This document shows positions 9,684-18,455 of a stretch of DNA of 64,000 nt, one piece after another. The notes beneath the pieces are model-generated. The model had not been told where the DNA came from. It saw nothing but the letters and a program-made list of their open reading frames with translations, and searched no databases. Position numbers and translations under genes: made by a program. The stretch's first letter is position 1. Each line of letters begins with the position of its first letter. Source of the stretch: Streptomyces africanus (GTDB taxonomy: Bacteria > Actinomycetota > Actinomycetes > Streptomycetales > Streptomycetaceae); assembly GCF_002150735.1 (NCBI RefSeq), contig NZ_MUKA01000268.1, forward strand, positions 1 through 64,000, in the 5' to 3' direction.

Positions 9684-12227
9684 ATGGCACGCGGCACGCT
9701 CCGGATCTACCTCGGCGCCGCACCCGGCGTCGGCAAGACCTACGCCATGCTCTCCGAGGCACACCGCCGTATCGAGCGGGGCACCGACTGCGTGGTCGCG
9801 TTCGTGGAACACCACGACCGGCCACGCACCGAGGTGATGCTGCACGGCCTGGAACAGATCCCGCGCAAGGAGATCGAGTACCGGGGCGGCACCTTCACGG
9901 AGATGGACGTGGCCGCCGTCCTGCGGCGCGCCCCGGCCGTCGCCCTGGTGGACGAACTGGCCCACACGAACGTCCCCGGTTCCCGCAACACCAAGCGCTG
10001 GCAGGACGTCGAGGAACTGCTGGCGGCAGGCGTCGACGTCGTCTCAACCGTCAACATCCAGCACCTGGAGTCACTGGGAGACGTCGTCGAGTCGATCACC
10101 GGGGTGCGGCAACGCGAGACCGTGCCGGACGAGGTGGTACGGCGGGCCCACCAGATCGAACTGGTCGACATGTCCCCGGAGGCCCTGCGCCGCCGCATGG
10201 CGCACGGCAACATCTACAAGCCGGACAAGGTCGACGCCGCCCTCTCCAACTACTTCCGGCCCGGCAACCTGACCGCCCTGCGCGAGCTGGCCCTGCTGTG
10301 GGTGGCCGACCGGGTCGACGCCTACCTCACCCAGTACCGCAGCGAACACCAGGTCTCGGCCATCTGGGGCTCGCGCGAGCGCATCGTCGTCGGCCTGACC
10401 GGAGGCCCCGAGGGCCGCACCCTGATACGGCGTGCCGCCCGGCTGGCCGAGAAGGGCGCCGGCGGCGAGGTCATGGCCGTCTACATCTCCCGCAGCGACG
10501 GCCTCACTGCCGCCTCCCCGAAGGAACTGGCCGTCCAGCGCACCCTGGTCGAGGACCTCGGCGGAACCTTCCACCACGTCGTCGGTGACGACATACCCGC
10601 AGCCCTGCTGGACTTCGCACGCGGGGTGAACGCCACCCAGATCGTCCTCGGTGTCTCCCGGCGCAAGGGGTGGCAGTACGTCTTCGGCCCGGGTGTCGGC
10701 GCGACGGTGGCCCGGGACTCCGGCCCCGACCTCGACGTCCACCTCATCACCCACGACGAGGCGGGCAAGGGACGCGGGCTGCCCCTGCCGCGCGGAGCAC
10801 GCCTGGGACGCTCCCGGGTCATCTGGGGCTGGCTCGTCGGAGTGCTGGGCCCCGCGCTCCTCGCCGGGCTCCTCATCCGTGCCGTCCCGGACGTCGGCCT
10901 CGCCAACGACATGCTGCTCTTCCTGACCCTGACGGTGGCGGCGGCCCTGCTGGGCGGACTCTTCCCGGCGCTGGCCTCCGCGCTGGTGGGCTCCCTGCTG
11001 CTCAACTGGTACTTCACGTCGCCCGTCCACACCCTGACGATCGCCGACCCGGAGAACATCGTCGCCCTCGCGGTGTTCGTCGGGGTCGCCGTGTCGGTGG
11101 CGTCGGTGGTCGACCTCGCGGCCCGCCGCACCCACCAGGCGGCGCGGCTGCGTGCCGAGGCGGAGATCCTGTCCTTCCTCGCGGGGAACGTCCTGCGCGG
11201 CGAAACCACGCTGGAGGCGCTGCTGGAACGGGTCCGCGAGACCTTCGGCATGGAGTCGGTGGCCCTGCTGGAGCGGACCGGCGAGACGGACCCGTGGACC
11301 TGCGCCGGCAGCGTGGGGCCCCGGCCCGCCGGGAACCCCGAGGAGGCCGACGTCGATGTCCCGGTAGGCGACCGCATGGCCCTGTCCCTGCGCGGCCGCG
11401 TGCTGCCGGCCTCCGACCGCCGGGTGCTGGCCGCATTCGCCGCGCAGGCCGCCGTCGTCCTGGACCGGCAGCGCCTGCTGCGCGAGGCCGACCGCGCCAA
11501 GGAACTGGCCGAGGGCAACCGCATCCGGACCGCGCTGCTCGCCGCCGTCAGCCACGACCTGCGCACCCCGCTCGCCGGCATCAAGGCCGCCGTGACCTCA
11601 CTGCGTTCCGACGACGTCGAGTGGTCCGAAGAAGACCAGGCTGAGCTGCTGGAGGCCATCGAGGAGGGCGCCGACCGGCTCGACCACGTGGTCGGCAACC
11701 TGCTCGACATGTCCCGGCTGCAGACCGGCACGGTCACTCCCGTCATCCGAGAGACCGACCTCGACGAGGTCGTGCCGATGGCGCTCGGCGGAGTGCCCGA
11801 GGAGAGCGTGGAACTGGACATCCCCGAGACGCTGCCCATGGTCCACGTCGACCGGGGACTGCTGGAGCGGGCCGTCGCCAACGTCGTCGAGAACGCCGTC
11901 AAGTACAGCCCCGAGGGCGAGAAGGTCCTGGTGTCCGCGAGCGCCCTCGCCGACCGGGTCGAGGTACGGGTCGTCGACCGCGGGCCCGGCGTCCCGGACG
12001 AGGCCAAGGACCGCATCTTCGAACCCTTCCAGCGCTACGGCGACTCGCCCCGCGGCGCGGGTGTCGGCCTCGGCCTGGCGGTGGCCCGCGGCTTCACCGA
12101 GGCCGTCGGCGGCACCCTGCACGCCGAGGACACGCCCGGCGGCGGTCTCACCATGGTGCTCACCGTACGGACGGCACCGGGGCGGCGGCCACACCAGCCG
12201 GACGTACCGGTGACGGCGTCCTCCTGA
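9684..12227 (+). CDS. kdpD: KdpD sensor histidine kinase
   Basis: An 847-residue KdpD of usual length. The N-terminal KdpD domain shows Walker A GAAPGVGKT and Walker B VDELAHTN; a universal-stress-protein-like domain follows (about residues 230-360). Four hydrophobic helices near 385-485 make the membrane anchor, then a GAF-like region and a kinase core with phospho-acceptor VSHDLRTPLAG (about 625) and GHKL boxes NVVENAVKYS and GVGLGLAVA. It senses K+ or turgor at the membrane and phosphorylates KdpE. It starts one base after the kdpE stop. Confidence 0.95.
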   Translation: MARGTLRIYLGAAPGVGKTYAMLSEAHRRIERGTDCVVAFVEHHDRPRTEVMLHGLEQIPRKEIEYRGGTFTEMDVAAVLRRAPAVALVDELAHTNVPGSRNTKRWQDVEELLAAGVDVVSTVNIQHLESLGDVVESITGVRQRETVPDEVVRRAHQIELVDMSPEALRRRMAHGNIYKPDKVDAALSNYFRPGNLTALRELALLWVADRVDAYLTQYRSEHQVSAIWGSRERIVVGLTGGPEGRTLIRRAARLAEKGAGGEVMAVYISRSDGLTAASPKELAVQRTLVEDLGGTFHHVVGDDIPAALLDFARGVNATQIVLGVSRRKGWQYVFGPGVGATVARDSGPDLDVHLITHDEAGKGRGLPLPRGARLGRSRVIWGWLVGVLGPALLAGLLIRAVPDVGLANDMLLFLTLTVAAALLGGLFPALASALVGSLLLNWYFTSPVHTLTIADPENIVALAVFVGVAVSVASVVDLAARRTHQAARLRAEAEILSFLAGNVLRGETTLEALLERVRETFGMESVALLERTGETDPWTCAGSVGPRPAGNPEEADVDVPVGDRMALSLRGRVLPASDRRVLAAFAAQAAVVLDRQRLLREADRAKELAEGNRIRTALLAAVSHDLRTPLAGIKAAVTSLRSDDVEWSEEDQAELLEAIEEGADRLDHVVGNLLDMSRLQTGTVTPVIRETDLDEVVPMALGGVPEESVELDIPETLPMVHVDRGLLERAVANVVENAVKYSPEGEKVLVSASALADRVEVRVVDRGPGVPDEAKDRIFEPFQRYGDSPRGAGVGLGLAVARGFTEAVGGTLHAEDTPGGGLTMVLTVRTAPGRRPHQPDVPVTASS

Positions 12228-12235
12228 GAGGGAAG

Positions 12236-12675
12236 CGGAAGCCGGGCTTCATGCCCGGCGAGTTCCTTCTCATGGACGAGCCGCAGCCCCGAGCGCATCG
12301 AACAGATCACCACCGACTGCCTGGACGCCATGGAGAAGGCCGGGCCGCCGACGGACTTTCCAGGAGCAGATCGACACCTTCATGGGCGGGGAGACGAGCG
12401 ACGAGGAACTGAGGGGGATCAGCCTGATCCTGCTGGCGGCGGGGTTCGACACCACCGCGAACATGCTGTCCGGCACGACGGTCGTCCTGTCGTACAACAC
12501 CGCCAACCGCGACCCCGAGCGCTTCACCGATCCGCACGTGCTCGATCTGAACCGGCACGAGGGTGGACACCTGGCCTTCGGCCACGGCATCCACCTGTGC
12601 CTGGGCCAGCAGCTGGCCCGCATCGAGATGCGGATCGCGGAAGAGGTGGCCCTGCGCCCGGAGACGGTGACGGGC
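12236..12675 (+). pseudogene. cytochrome P450 remnant with several internal deletions
   Basis: Pieces of one P450 lie in the correct order but in changing frames. At 12236 the frame reads KPGFMPGEFLLMDEP, the region before the C-helix. At about 12288 another frame reads PERIEQITTDCLDAMEKAGPP. From 12382 a third gives the I-helix LLAAGFDTTANML, directly joined to the later NRDPERF block, then the heme loop FGHGIHLCLGQQLAR with its Cys ligand. An intact P450 has about 400 residues; under 150 remain, and the K-helix is missing. At least three deletions are needed. It begins 8 nt after kdpD. Confidence 0.8.
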
Positions 12676-12686
12676 GGGCCCCTATG

Positions 12687-12706
12687 CTTCTACTTGTTTG
12701 TAGAAG
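12687..12706. promoter_or_regulatory. perfect 7-bp inverted repeat upstream of the Spo0M gene
   Basis: CTTCTAC and GTAGAAG are separated by TTGTTT, forming a perfect 20-bp dyad 28 bp before the start of the Spo0M gene. The local sequence is AT-richer than its surroundings. It may be a repressor operator or a stem in the 5' leader. A BlaI-type repressor gene lies 2 kb away; BlaI sites also have TAC/GTA arms, but the spacing here is two bases longer than the classic site, so that link is only a guess. Confidence 0.4.
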
Positions 12707-12733
12707 ACACGCGTGTAAGGAGTGGACGCCACC

Positions 12734-13738
12734 ATGGTGTTCAAACGACTGCTCGGCTCGCTCGGCCTGGGCGGCCCCACGGTCGACACGGTCCTCGACC
12801 CCGGAGCGGCCCGGCCCGGCGGGACGCTCACCGGCCAGGTGCACCTCAAGGGCGGCAACGCCGGCTACGACATCGAGCACATCACCCTGGAGCTGGTGGC
12901 GCGGGTCGAGGCCGAGCACGCCGAGGGCGAGAGCGAGGGCGTCGTCGCCTTCGACCGGTTCACCGTCGCAGGCGGTTTCCGGCTCGCGGAGGGCGAGCAG
13001 CGCAGCATCCCGTTCAGCGTGCCGCTGCCGTGGGAGACCCCGATCACCGAGCTGCACGGCCGGCCGCTGGGGATCGTGCTGGGCGTGCGCACCGAACTGT
13101 CGGTGGCGGGCGCCAGGGACAAGGGGGACCTCGACCCGCTGACCGTCGGCCCGCTGCCCGCCCAGGAGGCCGTCCTCGAAGCCCTCGGCCGGCTCGGCTT
13201 CGGCTTCAGGTCGGCCGACCTGGAGTTCGGGCACATCGGCGGCACCGGCCAGCGACTGCCCTTCTACCAGGAGATCGAGCTCGCCCCGTCGCCGCAGTAC
13301 GCGGACCAGGTGAACGAGATCGAGATGACCTTCCTGGCCCACCCGGGCGGTATGGAGGTCGTCCTGGAGGCCGACAAGCGGGGTGGCTTCCTCTCCGGGG
13401 GCCACGACGCGCTGACCCGTTTCACGGTCGGCCACCAGGACGCGCGCGACTGGAACGCGGAAGTCGACGGCTGGATCCGGCAGTTGGTCGAGCACCGGGC
13501 GTCGTACGGCTCCCACAGTGCGTACGGGCACGGTGACCCCTATGCCGGGCACGGGCACGGCGGCCCTTACGGGCACGACGATCACCACCGCTCCGGCCCC
13601 GGCACGGGCACCGCCGTCGCCGCGGGCGCCGCCGGGCTCGCGGCCGGTGCCGTCGGCGGCATGGTCGCGGCCGAAGTCGTGGACGAGGTCGGGGACTTCT
13701 TCGAGGGCGACGAGGAGGACGAAGGGGACGAGGGCTGA
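12734..13738 (+). CDS. Spo0M-family sporulation-control protein (arrestin-like)
   Basis: A 334-residue protein. Residues 1-240 match the Spo0M (sporulation-control) family: MVFKRLLGSLGLGGPTVDTVL at the N-terminus, then PGGTLTGQVHLKGG and strand patterns typical of arrestin-like folds. The C-terminal 90 residues are low in complexity: a His/Tyr/Gly-rich stretch (HGDPYAGHGHGGPYGHDD), an Ala/Gly-rich helix and an acidic tail. Family members influence differentiation; the biochemical role is unsettled. AAGGAG at 12717-12722 lies 11 nt before ATG 12734. A convergent terminator follows. Confidence 0.85.
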   Translation: MVFKRLLGSLGLGGPTVDTVLDPGAARPGGTLTGQVHLKGGNAGYDIEHITLELVARVEAEHAEGESEGVVAFDRFTVAGGFRLAEGEQRSIPFSVPLPWETPITELHGRPLGIVLGVRTELSVAGARDKGDLDPLTVGPLPAQEAVLEALGRLGFGFRSADLEFGHIGGTGQRLPFYQEIELAPSPQYADQVNEIEMTFLAHPGGMEVVLEADKRGGFLSGGHDALTRFTVGHQDARDWNAEVDGWIRQLVEHRASYGSHSAYGHGDPYAGHGHGGPYGHDDHHRSGPGTGTAVAAGAAGLAAGAVGGMVAAEVVDEVGDFFEGDEEDEGDEG

Positions 13739-13761
13739 TACGGGGCCCGGCGGACGGCAGA

Positions 13762-13788
13762 GGGGCGGCAGCGGTAAGGCTCCGCCCC
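13762..13788. terminator. bidirectional terminator hairpin between Spo0M and M56 genes
   Basis: GGGGCGG (13762-13768) pairs with CCGCCCC (13782-13788); an inner AGC/GCT extends the stem past a one-base bulge to a 6-nt loop. It lies between two convergent stop codons (13738 and 13792). Confidence 0.55.
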
Positions 13789-13791
13789 GCT

Positions 13792-14724
13792 TCACAGGGG
13801 CGTGGCCGCGTGCAGGATGAGGACCATGGTCACCGCGGAGTTCGCGGACGACATCGCCGAGACAGCCGTCCCGGCGGCAGCACCCCACGCCGCCACACCC
13901 ACCGACGTGAACGCGGACGGCCAGCTGCGCACCGCGGGGGCGGGGCCGAGCAGGGCGGCCACCCTGCGCGGCACCGGACCCGGTGACGCGAAGCCCGCCA
14001 GTGTGCCCACCGGGGTGCCCCGGGACACCAGGGCCGCCTTGCCGATCGCGCACGCCACCGCCCGGCGGCTGCCCATCCTTCGGGCCGCCTCCTCGTCGGC
14101 CCATCGTTCGGCCGTGTACGACACCGCCGTCCGCAGCGGCCGCAGGAAGGGGTTGGCACGGGCGGCCAGTCGGACGGCGAGCAGGAAGCGGTGGTGCCGG
14201 GCGGCGAGGTGGGCCCGCTCGTGGGCGAACAACGCCCGGCGCTCGGCGGGTTCGAGGCAGTCCAGCAAGGCCGAGGTCACCACGACGCGGTCGCGACGCC
14301 GGCCCGGCAGGGCGTACGCGTACGGGAGATCATCAGGCAGTACGGCGACCTCCGTGTCCGGCAGACCGCCCAGCGCCCGGTGCGCGCTGCGGCGTACCCG
14401 GCCATGCCGCCACAGCGTCCGCCCCCAGGCGACGAGCACCGCGCACAGTGCGGGAATGGCCGCCTTGCCGACGACCTCGTCGTACGGCACCGCCGCCCGC
14501 ACCTCGGGGTCCGACCAGCCGTCGGGCAGGGGGTTGCCGGGCAGTTGGGCGGTGCCGACCACCATGACCAGGCCCAGGCACACCGTGCTGCACGCCGCCA
14601 TCACCGCCGCCAGTCCCGTCAGCAGCCGGGTCGCGGTACGCGGGTGCAGACGCTGCTCGGCGAGGCGCGCGACCGGCCACGCCGTCAGGGGCAGCACGAG
14701 CGGCAGAAGGACGAACACCCCCAT
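13792..14724 (-). CDS. M56-family (BlaR1/MecR1-like) membrane metallopeptidase
   Basis: A 310-residue membrane protein. Hydrophobic helices lie near residues 5-20, 35-60, 95-110 and 280-305. The zinc protease motif HERAH (about residue 190, HExxH with Arg/Ala) is followed downstream by ERWADEEAARR, which supplies the third ligand as in M56/M48 peptidases. In known systems such a protease cleaves a BlaI-type repressor. The blaI-like gene lies 6 nt upstream in the same operon. There is no penicillin-sensor domain at the C-terminus, so the trigger is unlikely to be a beta-lactam. Confidence 0.85.
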   Translation of the reverse strand: MGVFVLLPLVLPLTAWPVARLAEQRLHPRTATRLLTGLAAVMAACSTVCLGLVMVVGTAQLPGNPLPDGWSDPEVRAAVPYDEVVGKAAIPALCAVLVAWGRTLWRHGRVRRSAHRALGGLPDTEVAVLPDDLPYAYALPGRRRDRVVVTSALLDCLEPAERRALFAHERAHLAARHHRFLLAVRLAARANPFLRPLRTAVSYTAERWADEEAARRMGSRRAVACAIGKAALVSRGTPVGTLAGFASPGPVPRRVAALLGPAPAVRSWPSAFTSVGVAAWGAAAGTAVSAMSSANSAVTMVLILHAATPL

Positions 14725-14730
14725 GAGGCT

Positions 14731-15120
14731 TCAGTCTTCTTCTTCGTCCCGGGACTGGCCCAGCAGCCCCCGCAGCAGACGTTCGTCGTCCGGATCGAGG
14801 CCGGTGACGAAGCTGGCCAGCACGGCCTCGCGGTCCCTCTCGGAGTCCAGCACCTTGCGCATCTTCCGCGCGGCCAGGCCCGCCTGGTCCGAGGCGGGCG
14901 TCCAGGCGAAGGACCGGCCCACCCGCTCACGGGTCACCGCGCCCTTGCCCAGCAGCCGGGTCAGGATGGTGATGACGGTCGTGTAGGCGAGGTCGCCGCC
15001 CACGCGTTCCTGCACCCAGCCCGCCGTCGCCGGACCGTCCGCCTCCCGCAGGGCCGACAGAACCAGCGCCTCCAGCTCACCCTGCCCCCGCCGCCGGGGA
15101 CGCTGCCGGTGCTCCGCCAC
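14731..15120 (-). CDS. BlaI/MecI/CopY-family transcriptional repressor
   Basis: A 129-residue winged-helix protein starting at GTG 15120. GELEALVLSALREADGPATA and VQERVGGDLAYTTVITILTR are the BlaI/MecI helix-turn-helix pattern, with LLGKGAVTRERVGRSFAW as the wing. The C-terminal helix would dimerise and is where M56 proteases cut in characterised pairs. It forms an operon with the M56 gene downstream, so it probably represses this operon and unknown targets. The role is by family analogy. Confidence 0.88.
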   Translation of the reverse strand: MAEHRQRPRRRGQGELEALVLSALREADGPATAGWVQERVGGDLAYTTVITILTRLLGKGAVTRERVGRSFAWTPASDQAGLAARKMRKVLDSERDREAVLASFVTGLDPDDERLLRGLLGQSRDEEED

Positions 15121-15222
15121 GCCCTGGCTCCCTTCCGCCGCCGCCCGTTACCCGCGCGGACATCGTATAGACGCCCTTGCCGAGCGGTCACCGGTCACCA
15201 CAGGTGCCTGACGCGACGCCGC

Positions 15223-16575
15223 TCAGACCGGTTCGGGTTGCGGTTCGGGGCGCCGCGCGGCCACGGCCGCCGGGTCCCACAGTCGGGTGGTCCGTACGTA
15301 GCCGTAGACCACCGAGGTCATCGCCAGGACGAGGAGTGATCCGGACACCTCCTGATGCCGGGCCATCTCCATCGGAAGCCAGCGGTACGCCACCAACAGC
15401 GCGGTGAAGACCACGGCGCCGTAGGCGACCAGCCGGATGCCCGGCCGGTCCCAGCCACGGTCGAACGCACGCATCGCCGCCTCGACGGTGAGCGCGAACA
15501 CCACGCCGGCGACGAGGTCCACGCCGTAGTGGTAGCCGAAAGCCAGCGTCGCGCCGAGCGTGGCGATCAGCCAGAACGTGCCCGCACAGCGCAGCACAAG
15601 CGGGCCCCTACGGGTGTGAACGAAGATCACGGTGGCCCACGCCGTGTGCAGGCTGGGCATGCAGTTGCGGGGGGTGATCCCGTCGTAGGGCATCGGGTGC
15701 GGCGTGCTGATCGGCAGCGGCGTGTCCGGCCACAGATCGGCCGCCGCCCAGTGCACGCCGCCGGTGCCGGAGGCGCCCGGGCCGTAGGCGAAGACCGGTC
15801 CGACCACCGGAAAGAGCATGTAGACGGCCGGCCCGAGAAGGCCGATCACCAGGAACGTGCGCACCAGATGATGGCCCGGGAAGCGGCGCTCGGCCGCCAC
15901 GTGACGCAGCTGGTACAGCGCGACGACGAGCGCGGCCACCGCGAGCTTCGCGTAAACCACGTCGAGAACATGGGTGGGGACCGGGCCGGCGGCCTGGAGG
16001 AGGCGGCCTGCCAGCCACGAAGGGTTGCCCAGCGCGTGATCGGCGGTCGCCACGTACTGGTCGAGCACCGTCGGACGGGTCTTCGCCGTGATCAGCAGCC
16101 AACTGTCCCCGGTCTTACGGCCGGCCACCAGCAGCAGGCCCAGCCCGACGCCCTTCAGCAGGAGGGCACGTTCCGGGCCGGTACGGCGCGTGACGGCGAT
16201 GACCCCGTAGCCCAGCATCACCAACAACGCGCCGTTGCCGAAGAACTGACCGTCGGAGACTTTGACGTCGGCCGCCCACCGCACCAGCAGGAGGACGGCG
16301 TCCGTGGCGATCGCCGCACCGGCCGCGAGGATCCGTTGCGGCCAGGTGAGCACCACCGACATCAACGCCAGACCGCCGTACAGCGGCCCCGGTTTCGGTG
16401 CGAAGACCGCCCCTCTCAGTTGGTCGGAGACCGACCCCGGCTGACCGTAGTGGCGTGCGATGAGCTCCAGTACGACAACGAGTCCGAGAGCCGCCACACC
16501 CGCTGTGCCCCACAGCATCACACGCCACTGACGCCCAGCAGTCACGGCAGGTCTGCTCTTTATTCGTGAAAACAC
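15223..16575 (-). CDS. PAP2-superfamily membrane phosphatase (Aur1/inositolphosphotransferase-like)
   Basis: About 450 residues with at least 10 hydrophobic helices. The C-terminal half holds the PAP2_3-type catalytic motifs: CMPSLHTAW (about residue 310) and GYHYGVDLVAG (about 355), with the His and Asp of the phosphatase triad. This group includes inositol-phosphoryl transferases and lipid phosphatases facing the outside. The N-terminal half is hydrophobic and unassigned. GTG 16575 has GAGGG 8 nt upstream; TTG 16581 is an alternative. It lies about 30 bp downstream of the ArsR gene in the same direction. Confidence 0.75.
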   Translation of the reverse strand: MFSRIKSRPAVTAGRQWRVMLWGTAGVAALGLVVVLELIARHYGQPGSVSDQLRGAVFAPKPGPLYGGLALMSVVLTWPQRILAAGAAIATDAVLLLVRWAADVKVSDGQFFGNGALLVMLGYGVIAVTRRTGPERALLLKGVGLGLLLVAGRKTGDSWLLITAKTRPTVLDQYVATADHALGNPSWLAGRLLQAAGPVPTHVLDVVYAKLAVAALVVALYQLRHVAAERRFPGHHLVRTFLVIGLLGPAVYMLFPVVGPVFAYGPGASGTGGVHWAAADLWPDTPLPISTPHPMPYDGITPRNCMPSLHTAWATVIFVHTRRGPLVLRCAGTFWLIATLGATLAFGYHYGVDLVAGVVFALTVEAAMRAFDRGWDRPGIRLVAYGAVVFTALLVAYRWLPMEMARHQEVSGSLLVLAMTSVVYGYVRTTRLWDPAAVAARRPEPQPEPV

Positions 16576-16605
16576 ATGCAACGCCCTCGATGTGAATTTT
16601 TCCGG

Positions 16606-16971
16606 TCAGTCGTGCGGTGCCTGGCCGCTGACCCGGTGGTCGGCGTGGCTGAGCGCCTCCAGCACGAGCCGCCGCAGATGCCCGTCGCGCAGGCTGTAGT
16701 AGATGTGCCGCCCTTCGCGCCGCGTCTCCACCAGACCCGCGAGCCGCAGTTTCGCCAAGTGCTGGCTCACCCCGGTCCGGGACGCCTCGCACCGCTCGGC
16801 CAGGGAGCCGACGTCCGACTCCCCCTGGGCGATCAGCCAGAGCAGGTGCAGCCGCGTCACGTCGGAGAGCATCGCGAACACCTCGGTCGCCTCCGCGAGA
16901 CGCGCGCTGTCCGGGGGGCGCAGATGCGCACCGGGTGCAGTTGGCAGGGACTCGCGAGCAGGCATGCCCAC
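16606..16971 (-). CDS. ArsR/SmtB-family metal-sensing repressor (NmtR-like)
   Basis: A 121-residue winged-helix protein. AMLSDVTRLHLLWLIAQGE leads into the HTH SLAERCEASRTGVSQHLAKL and the wing EGRHIYYSLRD. The last helix has SHADHRV and a His near the end, resembling the alpha-5 metal ligands of NmtR/SmtB sensors. The divergent neighbour is an MFS exporter with a His-rich tail, and a 24-bp palindrome lies between them. The likely role is to repress the exporter until a metal (perhaps Ni or Co) binds; the metal is inferred. Start is GTG 16971 or ATG 16965. Confidence 0.85.
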   Translation of the reverse strand: MGMPARESLPTAPGAHLRPPDSARLAEATEVFAMLSDVTRLHLLWLIAQGESDVGSLAERCEASRTGVSQHLAKLRLAGLVETRREGRHIYYSLRDGHLRRLVLEALSHADHRVSGQAPHD

Positions 16972-17025
16972 AGCGTAGAGGCCGGAATGAGCCGACGGCG
17001 CCCGTCCGCGGACAATCTGGCGTCA

Positions 17026-17049
17026 ACATGTGCGCAGATGCGCACCTGT
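17026..17049. promoter_or_regulatory. 24-bp imperfect palindrome, candidate ArsR operator
   Basis: ACATGTGCGCA and TGCGCACCTGT are separated by GA; ten of eleven positions are complementary and the inner seven are perfect. A spaced dyad of this size is typical of SmtB/ArsR sites. It overlaps the likely -35 region of the exporter gene, with a -10-like GATACA at about 17051-17056, so occupancy would block transcription. Confidence 0.65.
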
Positions 17050-17102
17050 CGATACAGTGAGGGACAGCCGCGCCCGTCTCCGACCCGCCGGGGGATTGCC
17101 GC

Positions 17103-18443
17103 ATGCTGTCCGTCCTGCGCAACCGCACCTACCGACGTCTCTTCACCGCGCAGGTGATCGCCCTGGTCGGCACCGGTCTGTCCACGGTCGCCCTCGGTCT
17201 GCTGGCGTACGACATCGCCGGGGCCGACGCGGGGTCGGTCCTCGGCACCGCACTGGCGATCAAGATGGTGGCCTACGTGGCGATCGCCCCGGCCATCGGC
17301 GCGGTCGCCGGCCGGCTGCCCCGCCGGTGGCTGATGGCCGGCGCGGACCTCGTCCGGGCCGCGGTCGCGCTGACCCTGCCGTTCGTGGACCAGGTGTGGC
17401 AGGTGTACGTCCTGATCTTCCTGCTCCAGTCGGCGTCGGCCGCGTTCACACCCACGTTCCAGGCGGTCATCCCGGATGTGCTGCCCGCCGAGCGCGACTA
17501 CACGCGGGCGCTGTCGCTGTCCCGCCTCGCCTACGACACGGAGAGCCTGTTCAGCCCGGCACTCGCCGCCGCGCTGCTGTCGCTGATGACGTACAACTGG
17601 CTGTTCCTCGGCACGGTGGCAGGGTTCCTGGCCTCGGCGGTCCTGGTCGTCTCGGTGATCCTGCCGAAGCAGGCCGCCCCCGAGCCGCTCGGCGGCGGCG
17701 CCTACTCCAAGGCCACCGCGGGCATGCGCCTGTTCCTCGCCGGCCCGCACCTGCGCGCCCTGCTCGCCCTCGACCTCGCGGTCGCGGCGGCGGGTGCGAT
17801 GGTCACCGTCAACACCGTCGTCTACGTCCGCGACGAGCTGGAGCGCGGCGCGGCCGACGTGTCGCTCGCGCTCGGCGCGTACGGCGGGGGATCCATGGTC
17901 GCCGCCCTGCTGCTGCCCCGGGTCCTGGACCGCGTCCGCGACCGCACGGTGATGCTGCGCGGCGCCCTGCTGCTCACGCTGGTCTTCGCCGCGCTCGGCG
18001 CGCTCACGGCAGCCGGCGCCGGCCCCTGGCGCTGGCCCGCGCTGCTGCTGACCTGGGCGGCCTTCGGCGCGGCCGGTTCGATGGTGCTCACCCCGGCCGG
18101 CCGGCTGATCCGCCGCTCGGCCCCGCCCGAGGCGCGCACCGCCGCCTTCGCCGCGCAGTTCTCCCTCTCGCACAGCTGCTGGCTGCTGACGTATCCGCTG
18201 GCCGGCCGGCTCGGCGCGGCCGCCGGTCTGCAGTCGGCGGTGGTGGCGCTGGGCCTGATCACCCTCACGGCCGGGCTTGTGGCGGTGCGGCTGTGGCCGG
18301 CTGCTCAGGAGCCGGGCCCTGTAGAGCACGAGCACAGCGACCTCCGCGCCGGCCATCCACACCTTGTGGACGCCGTACGCGTCCGGGGCGGCTGGCGGCA
18401 CAGCCATCACGCCCTGGGCGACGGGCTCCACGCCCACCGGTGA
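17103..18443 (+). CDS. MFS transporter with His-rich C-terminal tail, probable metal exporter
   Basis: A 446-residue, 12-helix MFS protein starting at ATG 17103. The first helix (RRLFTAQVIALVGTGLSTVALGLLAYDIAG) and the motif region GRLPRRWLMAGAD fit the exporter branch. After residue 400 the protein becomes soluble and rich in His: EHEHSD, AGHPHL, WRHSHH and LHAHR. Such tails occur in metal efflux proteins and could bind the ion. Together with the divergent NmtR-like ArsR and the shared palindrome this suggests a metal-inducible efflux pair. Specificity cannot be read. It ends 12 bp from a convergent gene. Confidence 0.85.
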   Translation: MLSVLRNRTYRRLFTAQVIALVGTGLSTVALGLLAYDIAGADAGSVLGTALAIKMVAYVAIAPAIGAVAGRLPRRWLMAGADLVRAAVALTLPFVDQVWQVYVLIFLLQSASAAFTPTFQAVIPDVLPAERDYTRALSLSRLAYDTESLFSPALAAALLSLMTYNWLFLGTVAGFLASAVLVVSVILPKQAAPEPLGGGAYSKATAGMRLFLAGPHLRALLALDLAVAAAGAMVTVNTVVYVRDELERGAADVSLALGAYGGGSMVAALLLPRVLDRVRDRTVMLRGALLLTLVFAALGALTAAGAGPWRWPALLLTWAAFGAAGSMVLTPAGRLIRRSAPPEARTAAFAAQFSLSHSCWLLTYPLAGRLGAAAGLQSAVVALGLITLTAGLVAVRLWPAAQEPGPVEHEHSDLRAGHPHLVDAVRVRGGWRHSHHALGDGLHAHR

Positions 18444-18455
18444 GGGCCATGGCGC

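Noticed and set aside
13802-14986. 394-codon plus-strand frame
   Set aside because: Antisense of the M56 and BlaI genes, which have clear motifs.
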